A stretch of 29,852 nt of DNA from an uncultured Prevotella sp. (GTDB taxonomy: Bacteria; Bacteroidota; Bacteroidia; Bacteroidales; Bacteroidaceae), in the NCBI GenBank assembly GCA_937906495.1, contig CALCVT010000105.1:1-29852 (forward strand), in the 5' to 3' direction. Below, in pieces: positions 7,395-14,499 of the stretch (positions are counted from its first letter, which is position 1; each line of letters opens with the position of its first letter). The notes beneath the pieces are model-generated. The model ran no database searches. It saw only the letters and a program-made list of their open reading frames with translations, and was not told the origin of the DNA. The position numbers and the translations under genes were made by a program.

Positions 7395-7997
7395 ATGAAA
7401 TATTTGTATAAATACCGTAGTTTGGCAAATATGAAACGATTTATCGACATTTTGATGAATCGTAGATTATATGCGTCTAAATACTTAGACCTCAACGATC
7501 CAATGGAGGGATTTTTCCTCTATGATAAAAATGTTCCTAGAGATGTTGTTTCAAAATTGCGTAATGAAAGAGCAACAACGTTAATATGTTCACTTTCAAC
7601 GACTCCATACAATGGATTGATGTGGTCTATGTATGGTGATGAACATAAGGGTGTTTGTATAAGGTTAAAGGTTACTTCGCCTAAATGGGAAGAAGTGATA
7701 GTTGACTATTCATCTGTAAGAACATTGATTACAGACGGAAATGCTTCAATAAATACAATATTGGGGAAAAAGTCTGTTCAATGGCAACATGAGGAAGAAG
7801 TGAGATACATCAATACAAACCCTAAATCTCCGTATCTGAAAATAGACATAGATTCAATTTATTTAGGAGCAAAGATGAGTCGGACAGATGTCAGTTTTTA
7901 TACCGAACTCATAATGATGGCAAATAAGGCATATCCGCAAAAGAAGCCTATAGAAATTGTAAAACTGACGAAAGATAATATAGATTTCGGTTTTTAA
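7395..7997 (+). CDS. DUF2971 family protein
   Basis: The 200 residues match the DUF2971 pattern as I know it: an N-terminal LYKYRSLANMKRFIDILMNRRLYASKYLDLNDPMEGFF, then GLMWSMYGDEHKGVCIRLKV, then WQHEEEVRYI and YLGAKMS. The family is widespread in bacteria and phages and often lies in variable or defence-rich regions, but its biochemical activity is not established to my knowledge. No signal peptide is present. It is separated from the Sel1/WG gene by 148 bp, so it may be transcribed alone, and a strong terminator follows it. Low GC matches the genes to its left rather than those to its right. Confidence 0.85.
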   Translation: MKYLYKYRSLANMKRFIDILMNRRLYASKYLDLNDPMEGFFLYDKNVPRDVVSKLRNERATTLICSLSTTPYNGLMWSMYGDEHKGVCIRLKVTSPKWEEVIVDYSSVRTLITDGNASINTILGKKSVQWQHEEEVRYINTNPKSPYLKIDIDSIYLGAKMSRTDVSFYTELIMMANKAYPQKKPIEIVKLTKDNIDFGF

Positions 7998-8012
7998 CTG
8001 AAACATTGTATT

Positions 8013-8048
8013 AGAGAGCACCGTTTTGTGGCGGTGCTCTCTTTGTTT
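8013..8048 (+). terminator. Strong terminator after the DUF2971 gene
   Basis: AGAGAGCACCG (8013-8023) pairs perfectly with CGGTGCTCTCT (8032-8042) across an 8-nt loop. A T-rich tail (TTGTTTGT) follows. Confidence 0.85.
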
Positions 8049-8050
8049 GT

Positions 8051-8095
8051 ATTACTAAAGTTTTCTACCCTCCAGTAAAGAGGGTGGAAAGTAAT
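8051..8095. repeat. 45-bp imperfect inverted repeat
   Basis: TTTCTACCCTC (8062-8072) pairs with GAGGGTGGAAA (8080-8090), with one T-G pair, around a 7-nt loop. Outer arms ATTAC (8051-8055) and GTAAT (8091-8095) also match. It begins right after the DUF2971 terminator and could be a second terminator-like hairpin or a small repeat element. Confidence 0.5.
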
Positions 8096-8282
8096 CCTGA
8101 GTAAGTTCGGCAAAACAGCTGCCAGTTGATAGTTCATAACGGGCAATGTATTGACCGAAACAGGCAGATGGATTTTCGAAAGTCCTCTTTCAAGCCTTGT
8201 TATTGTGTTCGCCTTTTACTGCCTGTTCTTTTAAAGCAAAAGCAAATCTTTATTCTGTCGGTATAAAGTCTTATTTTTTGTC

Positions 8283-8290
8283 TACCTTTG
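8283..8290 (+). promoter_or_regulatory. Promoter -7 box for the fucosyltransferase gene
   Basis: TACCTTTG matches TAnnTTTG, 52 bp before the ATG at 8343. I see no good -33 box at the usual spacing. Confidence 0.5.
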
Positions 8291-8342
8291 TACAATTAAG
8301 CATAGTCGATGTAATTATTGAACCTAAAAAGCAAGGATTAGA

Positions 8343-9185
8343 ATGAGACTCATAAAGATGGTGGGCGGTTTGGGCAACCAGATGTTTATTTATGCCTTTT
8401 ATTTGCAAATGAAGCAGCGGTACCCCGGTGTGCAACTCGACATATCGGACATTGTGCACTACAAGGCACACAACGGATATGAGTTGTTGCGCGTTTTCGA
8501 CCTCCCCATCCAGGAGTTTTGCCTGCCCCAATGGCTTAAAAAGGTGGCCGAGGCACTTTGTTTCCGCATTATTCTGGAGCGGAAGCAAAACCTCGAAACG
8601 ATGGAAGCCTTCAGCAAGGATTATTGGTGGCCCTGGATTTATTTCAAAGGGTTTTATCAGTCGGAGCGCTTTTTTAGCGATGTAAAGGACGAGGTACGTG
8701 CGCGTTTTTGCTTTAATATTGAAAAAGCTAATCCCTATAGTCAGACTTTGTATCGGCGCATTCAGACCGACAGCCATGCGGTGTCGTTTCATGTGAGGCG
8801 AGGCGATTATCAGCTGCCTAAGTTTTACAAGCGTTTTGGCTCGGTGTGTACCGAGGCCTATTACCAGCGTGCCATTGAGCGTATGTTGCAGCACGATGCT
8901 GAGGCCCATTTCTATGTGTTTTCTGACGATTTGCCTTGGGTGAAGGCTCATTTTGATTTTCCTAGAGTAACCTTTGTAGATGGGAATACCGGTGCTGACA
9001 GTTGGCAGGACATGATGCTGATGAGCTGTTGCCGCCATCATGTGATAGCCAACAGTTCGTTTGCGTGGTGGGGCGCCTGGCTCAATCCGCGTGCCGACAA
9101 GTTGGTGCTGGCCCCCAAGCGTTGGTTTGGCGATGTCGAGATGCCCTATATTTTGCCTGAAGGCTGGGTGGGTATCGAAGCGTAG
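8343..9185 (+). CDS. Alpha-1,2-fucosyltransferase-like glycosyltransferase, family GT11
   Basis: GT11 enzymes move fucose from GDP-fucose to a galactose-type acceptor, typically in capsule, LPS O-antigen or other surface glycans. Diagnostic motifs are all present: the N-terminal GGLGNQMFIYAF, the GDP-fucose-binding HVRRGDY (about residues 150-156), YVFSDDLPW, and the C-terminal NSSFAWWGAWLNP. The length of 280 residues is usual for the family. No signal peptide is present, so it should act in the cytoplasm. No other surface-polysaccharide genes lie beside it, so it is not in an obvious capsule locus. The acceptor and exact linkage cannot be read from the sequence. Confidence 0.93.
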   Translation: MRLIKMVGGLGNQMFIYAFYLQMKQRYPGVQLDISDIVHYKAHNGYELLRVFDLPIQEFCLPQWLKKVAEALCFRIILERKQNLETMEAFSKDYWWPWIYFKGFYQSERFFSDVKDEVRARFCFNIEKANPYSQTLYRRIQTDSHAVSFHVRRGDYQLPKFYKRFGSVCTEAYYQRAIERMLQHDAEAHFYVFSDDLPWVKAHFDFPRVTFVDGNTGADSWQDMMLMSCCRHHVIANSSFAWWGAWLNPRADKLVLAPKRWFGDVEMPYILPEGWVGIEA

Positions 9186-9245
9186 TTGTGTGTTCTAATG
9201 CTATTTTTCAGCTTCGTGATGCTTGAGAACTGCTGTTGCCGGCGG

Positions 9246-9289
9246 GTGTAAAGACTTTAACACCATAGTGTGTATGTGTTTACATCCGG
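9246..9289. repeat. Dispersed repeat element, copy 1
   Basis: The pattern is GTGTAAA, TTTA, CACC, then a 14-nt spacer, then TTTACATCCGG. The first half (GGTGTAAAGACTTTAACACC) is nearly palindromic. A second copy with identical spacing lies at 20486-20529 in another intergenic gap. Confidence 0.55.
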
Positions 9290-9350
9290 TGTATAATAGC
9301 CGGAATGCCAGGGATGCTGTATGCATCCAGTTGCATCTTTGGGGTACATC

Positions 9351-9384
9351 CGGCTTGGCATTTCGCTCACCTTTCACTATCTTT
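9351..9384 (+). repeat. 34-bp direct repeat, upstream copy
   Basis: It is identical over 34 bp to 9435-9468, which contains the sulfotransferase promoter. In this copy the -7 region reads TATCTTTTG, one extra T compared with TATCTTTG, so it is probably weakened as a promoter. A small palindrome (CTATCTT/AAGATAG) follows at its end. Confidence 0.8.
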
Positions 9385-9406
9385 TGATAAGATAGGATGC
9401 GGTTCG

Positions 9407-9448
9407 GAAATGCGAGGCCTTGAAAGCAAGCTTTCGGCTTGGCATTTC
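9407..9448. other. Imperfect 42-nt hairpin overlapping the sulfotransferase promoter
   Basis: GAAATGC (9407-9413) pairs with the same-length arm ending at 9448. The middle pairs around GGCC/GGC with wobbles, and GAAAG/CTTTC (9422-9426/9431-9435) closes a CAAG loop. It can form in RNA reading through from upstream. Its right arm covers the -33 box. Confidence 0.45.
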
Positions 9449-9468
9449 GCTCACCTTTCACTATCTTT
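9435..9468 (+). repeat. 34-bp direct repeat, downstream copy (carries promoter)
   Basis: This is an exact copy of 9351-9384 spaced by 50 bp. It includes both promoter boxes of the sulfotransferase gene apart from the final G of the -7 box (9469). Confidence 0.8.
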
Positions 9469-9469
9469 G
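9439..9469 (+). promoter_or_regulatory. Promoter of the sulfotransferase-porX genes
   Basis: TTGG (9439-9442) and TATCTTTG (9462-9469) are separated by 19 bp, a near-ideal Bacteroidota promoter. The ATG follows 25 bp after the -7 box. Confidence 0.8.
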
Positions 9470-9494
9470 CCCGTACAATCCTAATAAAGTAAAT

Positions 9495-10604
9495 ATGGGT
9501 CTTATAGAATTCAATAAACTGCCTATCAATACGCTCGTTGGAGCAGACTGGAAAACTTTTAAAGCTATTACAAACGGCCGTGAGGTCGATGCATCGTGGA
9601 AGGGCAAGTTCAGCTTGACCAAGGCGGTGTGCCGCTTGCTCTCGGTACTTTCGCCTATACAGGAGGGCCGTTACCGCGAACAGTTGGCCGACAAGCCTTT
9701 GGCGCACGACCCTGTATTTATTTTGGGGCATTGGCGCTCGGGTACCACCTTCGTTCACAATGTGCTCTCGTGCGACAAGCGTTTTGGCTATTGCACAACT
9801 TATCAGACGGTGTTCCCCCATCTGATGATGTTTGGGCAGCCGTTTTTTAAGAAGAATATGTCGTGGCTGATGCCCGACCATCGTCCGACTGACAACATGG
9901 AGTTGGCTGTTGACTTGCCGCAGGAGGAGGAATTTGCCTTGTCGAACATGTGTCCTTACACGTACTATAACTTTTGGTTCTATCCCAAGTATATGCAGGA
10001 GTACTGCGATAAGTATCTTATTTTTAAGGATATTACCCCGGAGGAGTTGAACGTGTGGGAAGAGACCTTCCGCAAGATGATTAAGATTTCGCTGTGGAAC
10101 ACCGGGGGGCAGCAGTTCCTTTCTAAAAATCCGCCTCACACGGGCCGTGTTAAGGAGTTGGTTAAAATGTTTCCCAACGCCAAGTTTATCTATCTGATGC
10201 GCAACCCGTACACCGTGTTCGAGTCGACGCGCTCGTTCTTTACCAATACCATCCAGCCTTTAAAGTTGCAGGAATTTTCGGACGAGGCTATCGAATCTAA
10301 CATATTGAGTGTTTACAAAAAGCTTTACGACCAGTATGAGGCCGACAAGCATCTTATACCTGCTGGCAACTTGATTGAAGTGAAGTTTGAAGACTTTGAG
10401 GCCGACGCCTTGGGCATGACCGAGCGCATTTACCGTGAACTTTCATTGCCCGGATGGGAGGAGGCCCGTACGGCTATAGAGCAGTATGTAGGTTCGAAAA
10501 AGGGATATAAGAAGAATAAATACAAGTATGCCGACCGCACGCGCCAGCTCGTTGAGGCTAATTGGGGCGACGCCTTGAAGCAGTGGGGATACGACCAACA
10601 ATAA
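9495..10604 (+). CDS. Sulfotransferase family protein (Sulfotransfer_3 type)
   Basis: It should transfer sulfate from PAPS to an unknown acceptor in the cytoplasm. The 5'-phosphosulfate loop is seen in GHWRSGTTFVHNVL (about residues 78-91). The 3'-phosphate site is seen in YLMRNPYTVFESTRSFF (about 233-249), with the usual Arg and Ser. Length is 369 residues from the ATG at 9495. A longer in-frame reading from 9420 would start upstream of the promoter, so I reject it. The gene ends 11 bp before porX and probably shares its transcript. Acceptors in this broad family include sterols, lipids and glycans, and none can be chosen here. Confidence 0.88.
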   Translation: MGLIEFNKLPINTLVGADWKTFKAITNGREVDASWKGKFSLTKAVCRLLSVLSPIQEGRYREQLADKPLAHDPVFILGHWRSGTTFVHNVLSCDKRFGYCTTYQTVFPHLMMFGQPFFKKNMSWLMPDHRPTDNMELAVDLPQEEEFALSNMCPYTYYNFWFYPKYMQEYCDKYLIFKDITPEELNVWEETFRKMIKISLWNTGGQQFLSKNPPHTGRVKELVKMFPNAKFIYLMRNPYTVFESTRSFFTNTIQPLKLQEFSDEAIESNILSVYKKLYDQYEADKHLIPAGNLIEVKFEDFEADALGMTERIYRELSLPGWEEARTAIEQYVGSKKGYKKNKYKYADRTRQLVEANWGDALKQWGYDQQ

Positions 10605-10615
10605 ATCTCAGACAG

Positions 10616-12163
10616 GTGAACGGACGACTCCTTTGGGTGGACGATGAGATTGAGATGCTCAAAGCCCATATTTTGTTTTTGCAGAAAAAAGATTATGAGG
10701 TTATGACCGCCTCGAATGGCCCCGACGCACTCGATTTGTGCCGGGAGTATCGGTTTGACCTTATTCTTTTAGACGAAAATATGCCGGGCCTTTCGGGTCT
10801 CGAAACTTTGATGCATCTGAAGGAGATAGCCCCCACGGTTCCGGTGGTGATGGTCACGAAGAATGAGGAGGAGGACATCATGGACCAGGCCATAGGGTCG
10901 AAGATTGCTGACTACCTGATTAAACCTGTCAATCCCAACCAGATACTTTTGGCGCTTAAAAAAAACATTCACCAGCGCGAAATTGTGCAGGAAGTGACCC
11001 AAACGGGCTATAGGCAGGACTTTTCGCGCATTGGCATGCAGATGAGCGAGAATCTGAGTGCCGACGAGTGGAAAGAACTCTATAAGCGCCTGGTTTACTG
11101 GGAACTTGAGCTCTCGCAAACCGATAGTGCCATGAACGACATGCTGCGCATGCAGAAAGAAGAGGCCAACCTGACCTTTGCCAAGTTTGTGCGTAAGCAT
11201 TATGCCGAGTGGGTCAACACTACGGGAGAGCGTCCGCTCATGAGCCCGGATATATTTAAGCGTTGTATATTTCCGCGTCTGTCGCAAGGTCGTAAGGTAT
11301 TCCTGTTGGTACTCGATAACTTGCGCTTTGACCAGTGGCGTGTAATTTCGCAGGAGTTAGCCGAGGATTTTGACATTGACGAAGATCTTTACTTCAGTAT
11401 CCTGCCTACTGCCACGCAATATGCTCGTAATGCCATATTTGCCGGACTCATGCCTTTGCAAATTAAGGAGATGTATCCGGACTTGTGGGTAGACGAGGAG
11501 GAAGACGAGGGTAAGAATCTGAATGAAGAGATGCTTATTCGCCATCAGTTGGAACGTTTTAGGCGTAAGGAAGATTTTACTTACAACAAAATCAACGATT
11601 CGTCGCAGGTCGACAAGTTGCTGCCCCATCTGGCTTCGCTCACAGCGCCGCTCAACGTGCTGGTTATCAACTTTATCGATATTTTGAGCCATGCCCGTAC
11701 GGAGTCGAAAATGGTGCGCGAACTGGCAGGCAGCGAGTCGGCTTACCGCAGCATTACCCGCTCGTGGTTTCGCCATACCCCCATCAAGGAAATCTTCCGC
11801 AAGTTAGCCTCGCTCGACTACGACCTGCTCATTACTACCGACCATGGAAGCATCCGCGTAGATACCCCCTCGAAGGTGGTGGGCGACCGCAATGTCAACA
11901 CCAACCTGCGTTATAAATTGGGTAAAAACCTGACCTATAATGCCAAGGAGGTTTTTGAAGTGCGTACACCTGCAGCTTTGCAGTTGCCGCAGCCCAACCT
12001 GTCGACGGCCTATATTTTTGCCACCGGTGCCCGCTTTTTTGCTTATCCCAATAACTACAATTATTATGTGCAGTACTATAAGGATACGTTTCAGCACGGG
12101 GGCATTTCGATGGAAGAGATGATTGTGCCTCTTGTTACTCTGCGCCCCAAGGGTCAGCGCTGA
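10616..12163 (+). CDS. porX: PorX: response regulator with PglZ-type effector domain, type IX secretion regulator
   Basis: PorX works with the sensor PorY to control type IX secretion and related genes in Bacteroidota. Residues 1-120 form the receiver domain (GRLLWVDDEIEML, acceptor Asp53 in LILLDENMP, Lys in YLIKPVNPNQ). After a helical bundle, residues about 220-515 form the PglZ domain of the alkaline phosphatase superfamily, which acts as a phosphodiesterase in characterised PorX. Its metal-site candidates are Asp in VLDNLRFDQW, Thr in PTATQYARNAIF, and Asp/His in TTDHGS. I chose GTG at 10616 because earlier in-frame sequence overlaps the sulfotransferase and is not conserved in type; this gives 515 residues, close to family length. 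It matches the type IX cargo at 24101 and 25073. Confidence 0.93.
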   Translation: MNGRLLWVDDEIEMLKAHILFLQKKDYEVMTASNGPDALDLCREYRFDLILLDENMPGLSGLETLMHLKEIAPTVPVVMVTKNEEEDIMDQAIGSKIADYLIKPVNPNQILLALKKNIHQREIVQEVTQTGYRQDFSRIGMQMSENLSADEWKELYKRLVYWELELSQTDSAMNDMLRMQKEEANLTFAKFVRKHYAEWVNTTGERPLMSPDIFKRCIFPRLSQGRKVFLLVLDNLRFDQWRVISQELAEDFDIDEDLYFSILPTATQYARNAIFAGLMPLQIKEMYPDLWVDEEEDEGKNLNEEMLIRHQLERFRRKEDFTYNKINDSSQVDKLLPHLASLTAPLNVLVINFIDILSHARTESKMVRELAGSESAYRSITRSWFRHTPIKEIFRKLASLDYDLLITTDHGSIRVDTPSKVVGDRNVNTNLRYKLGKNLTYNAKEVFEVRTPAALQLPQPNLSTAYIFATGARFFAYPNNYNYYVQYYKDTFQHGGISMEEMIVPLVTLRPKGQR

Positions 12164-12190
12164 TGTTTATGTTTTAGTGCAATCTACAGC

Positions 12191-12244
12191 AAAGAGGATG
12201 TGTCCGCATGGCAATTTGTTGCTTGCGGGCACATCCTCTTTTTA
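12191..12244 (+). terminator. Terminator after porX
   Basis: A stem of about 17 bp (12191-12207 with 12225-12241, one T-G pair) carries GAGGATGTG/CACATCCTC, and a run of T follows. It lies between convergent genes, porX on plus and the NfeD-like gene on minus. Confidence 0.85.
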
Positions 12245-12264
12245 GTAGGTGTAAGGTGGCAGGC

Positions 12265-12726
12265 TTATGCTAAAGGCTTGACAGTGATGAGGGCCTCGTT
12301 GACAGCCACAACCTCGATGGGTGTGTTGGGCTCGATAAAACTTCCGGCCGATTTCACCTCTACTTGTTTGCCGTTGATTTCGGCATTTCCGATTAATGCG
12401 AGGCGGGTTATGGCAATACCCTTTTCGCCAACCTGTACCGAGAGTTGTGCTTCAGTGGCGTTGGTAGAGTCGATGCTGGTGTTGAGTGCCATTTTGTCGA
12501 ATCTTTTAGCATGTGTCATCCACCGTAGTGCAATGCCCAGAATGCTTACTCCAGCGATAAGCGCGGCAACAGCCCAGGCAACACCATAAGTGTTGTAAAT
12601 AAGGGTGAGGTCGACCAGTGCGCATGCGGCTGAGGCTATGCCGGCAAGTCCGAATCCCGGCATCAGGAAAATCTCTATGAGTCCGAGTAGCAGGGTAAGT
12701 GCTGCAAGAATAAGTATGATGGTCAT
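12265..12726 (-). CDS. NfeD-like membrane protein with OB-fold domain
   Basis: The 153 residues contain two hydrophobic blocks: IILILAALTLLLGLIEIFLMPGFGLAGIASAACALVDLTLIY and VAWAVAALIAGVSILGIAL. A C-terminal OB-fold-like part (about 95-153) follows, with VGEKGIAITRLALIGNAEINGKQVEVKSAGSFIEPNTPIEVVAV, the typical NfeD pattern. Family members usually pair with stomatin/flotillin (SPFH) proteins and help organise membranes. Here no SPFH gene is adjacent; the only SPFH gene in the window is the unrelated-looking one at 2959. It lies on the minus strand after rsgA, separated from it by a terminator, so it probably has its own promoter, which I could not place. Confidence 0.82.
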   Translation of the reverse strand: MTIILILAALTLLLGLIEIFLMPGFGLAGIASAACALVDLTLIYNTYGVAWAVAALIAGVSILGIALRWMTHAKRFDKMALNTSIDSTNATEAQLSVQVGEKGIAITRLALIGNAEINGKQVEVKSAGSFIEPNTPIEVVAVNEALITVKPLA

Positions 12727-12744
12727 GTTTACTTAAAAGGTTAA

Positions 12745-12790
12745 AAAGCCTCTTCCTTTTTGCCGTGTGGCTGTAAAGGCAAGAGGCTTT
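12745..12790 (-). terminator. Terminator after rsgA
   Basis: Read on the minus strand, AAAGCCTCTT (from 12790) pairs with AAGAGGCTTT (to 12745), and a run of T follows. It separates frr-rsgA transcription from the NfeD-like gene. Confidence 0.75.
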
Positions 12791-12821
12791 GTTGGGTGTG
12801 ATATAGACAAAAAATTACCGG

Positions 12822-13763
12822 TTAGTAGGCAGCTCTATACTTTCCCTCTTCTTTATCATCGAGCATGGAGAGGTACGAGGCGTAGCGCGAAGGTGCGAGG
12901 CGGTGCGTTTCGAGTGCATCGAGAACCGCACATCCGGGTTCGTGCGTATGTGTGCAGTTAGAGAATCGGCAGTTCTCGGATATGGCAAAGATGTCGCGAA
13001 AGTAGTGTGCCACTTCTTCGGGTTCCATGTTGAATGTACCGAATCCTTTAATGCCCGGAATGTCGATGAGCGCCCCTCCCTGGGGTAACTCATAGAGTTC
13101 GCTGAAGGTAGTGGTGTGCATGCCCGTTCCGTGTGCCTCAGAAATTTCGGATGTCCGGGCATTGGCGTCGGGAATGAGCAGGTTGAGTAGTGTAGATTTG
13201 CCCACCCCAGAGTGTCCGGCCAGCAGAGTGGTTTTTTCGGCCAGCAGGTTGGGTAGTTCGTCCGTCCCTTCGTTGTGCAGGGCTGAGATGCAAAAACAAG
13301 GATATCCGATTTCGGTATAAATGTTGTGCAGGTAGAGCATGTTTTGCCTTTCGTCTTCGGTCAGGTCGTCAGTTTTGTTAAAGGCAATACATACGGGCAC
13401 GCGGTAAGCCTCGGCCGATGCGATAAAGCGGTCAATGAAGGTAGTACTGGTTTCGGGTCGTGCAATGGTAACGAGCAGTAGTACGAGGTCGACATTAGCA
13501 GCTAAGATATGGCTTTGCTTCGAAAGGTTCGATGCTTTGCGCACGATGTAGTTTTTTCGCTCGTCAATCTCGGTAATGAATGCTGCATTTTGTCCTTCGG
13601 TTTCGGTAATGGTAACGCCGTCACCTACCGCAACGGGGTTGGTGGAGCGAATGCCTCTCAGGCGAAAGTTACCCTTCACCTTGCATTCTACGGCCCTGCC
13701 GTCGTCGGTTCGGACCAAGTACCAGCTTCCTGTATTTTTGATGATAATGCCGTGCATGGGCAA
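12822..13763 (-). CDS. rsgA: RsgA, small ribosomal subunit biogenesis GTPase
   Basis: RsgA is a circularly permuted GTPase that checks late maturation of the 30S subunit. An N-terminal OB fold (about 1-75) is followed by G motifs in permuted order: NKTD (about 128-131), the P-loop GHSGVGKST (about 182-190) and DIPG (about 233-236). A C-terminal zinc site has the pattern Cx4CxHx5C (CRFSNCTHTHEPGC). Length of 313 is normal. It starts 5 bp after the frr stop, so the two translation-related genes form one operon. The MPM start gives two close ATGs (13763 and 13757). Confidence 0.96.
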   Translation of the reverse strand: MPMHGIIIKNTGSWYLVRTDDGRAVECKVKGNFRLRGIRSTNPVAVGDGVTITETEGQNAAFITEIDERKNYIVRKASNLSKQSHILAANVDLVLLLVTIARPETSTTFIDRFIASAEAYRVPVCIAFNKTDDLTEDERQNMLYLHNIYTEIGYPCFCISALHNEGTDELPNLLAEKTTLLAGHSGVGKSTLLNLLIPDANARTSEISEAHGTGMHTTTFSELYELPQGGALIDIPGIKGFGTFNMEPEEVAHYFRDIFAISENCRFSNCTHTHEPGCAVLDALETHRLAPSRYASYLSMLDDKEEGKYRAAY

Positions 13764-13768
13764 ATCCG

Positions 13769-14329
13769 CTATACCGTCATAATCTCCTTGTTCTTGGCAG
13801 CGAGGAGTTCGTCAATGAGTTTTACCTTTTTGTCATGAATCTTTTGCAATTCGTTTTCAGCATCTTTTTCAACGTCTTCCGAGAGTCCGTCTTTCACAGC
13901 CTTCTTGAGTTTGTCGATGCCATCGCGTCGTGCGTTTCGGACGGCTACTTTAGCCTCTTCGGCCTCTTTGGCACATTGTTTGGTGAGCTGTTTACGTCTT
14001 TCCTCAGTAAGAGGCGGAATACCAAGACGTATCACTTCGCCATTGTTTTCGGGCATAATGCCGATGGTAGAGTCGATGATGGCTTTTTCAATTACGCGGA
14101 ACATTTGCTTATCCCAGGGCTTGATGGCAATGGTGCGTGCATCGGGTGTAGTAATGGCAGCCACGTTGTTGATGGGTACCATTGAGCCATACGAGTTTAC
14201 GCGCAGTTCGTCCAGGATGTGTACATTAGCCTTACCGGCACGGATTTGAGCCAGCGTGTCCTCCAGGTGCATCACGCTCATATCCATTTTCTCCTCGCAA
14301 TCGCTGAGGCATTGTTTTACGTCGAGCAT
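13769..14329 (-). CDS. frr: Ribosome recycling factor
   Basis: The 186 residues match RRF along their whole length. Seen are MHLEDTLAQIRAGKAN, the beta-rich middle NSYGSMVPINNVAAITTPDARTIAIKPWD, and the helix with RLGIPPLTEERRKQL and the Arg/Lys-rich VAVRNARRDGIDKLKK. With EF-G it splits post-termination ribosomes in the cytoplasm. A good minus-strand promoter lies upstream (14402-14432), and rsgA follows directly. Confidence 0.97.
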   Translation of the reverse strand: MLDVKQCLSDCEEKMDMSVMHLEDTLAQIRAGKANVHILDELRVNSYGSMVPINNVAAITTPDARTIAIKPWDKQMFRVIEKAIIDSTIGIMPENNGEVIRLGIPPLTEERRKQLTKQCAKEAEEAKVAVRNARRDGIDKLKKAVKDGLSEDVEKDAENELQKIHDKKVKLIDELLAAKNKEIMTV

Positions 14330-14401
14330 TTTATTCAGTTTTAGGGGTTATGAATGGGGTGAAGAGCCGGGCATCCGTTCTCCACGCAAGGGTTTTCTTC
14401 G

Positions 14402-14432
14402 CAAAGATACGGCAATTCGGCCTTACACAAAA
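14402..14432 (-). promoter_or_regulatory. Promoter of frr-rsgA
   Basis: On the minus strand, TTTTG (14432-14428) and TATCTTTG (14409-14402) are spaced by 18 bp, which fits the Bacteroidota consensus. The -7 box lies about 72 bp before the frr ATG. Confidence 0.75.
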
Positions 14433-14499
14433 GAATTTCGAGATTATTCTTTGGCGTACAGCCGAATTGCATGGTATTAAAGGAGTTTGTATCTGATGG

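Larger units (their letters stand above)
7998..8342. other. 345-bp intergenic region at the junction of AT-rich and GC-richer DNA
   Basis: It holds the DUF2971 terminator (8013-8048), an imperfect inverted repeat (8051-8095) and the fucosyltransferase promoter box (8283-8290). The middle (8100-8270) shows nothing I recognise. Composition shifts from AT-rich to GC-richer across this gap. Confidence 0.5.
9186..9494. other. 309-bp intergenic region rich in repeats
   Basis: There is no supported gene. It contains one copy of a dispersed repeat (9246-9289), two copies of a 34-bp direct repeat (9351-9384, 9435-9468), a long imperfect hairpin (9407-9448) and the sulfotransferase promoter (9439-9469). 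Confidence 0.65.

Noticed and set aside
8271..9041. 256-codon minus-strand reading frame
   Set aside because: It lies inside the GT11 fucosyltransferase gene, which carries all family motifs. The minus-strand product resembles nothing I know.
9201..10139. 312-codon minus-strand reading frame
   Set aside because: It overlaps the sulfotransferase gene and its promoter, has no family motif, and its N-terminal part reads the complement of the promoter repeats. The plus-strand gene has clear PAPS-binding motifs.
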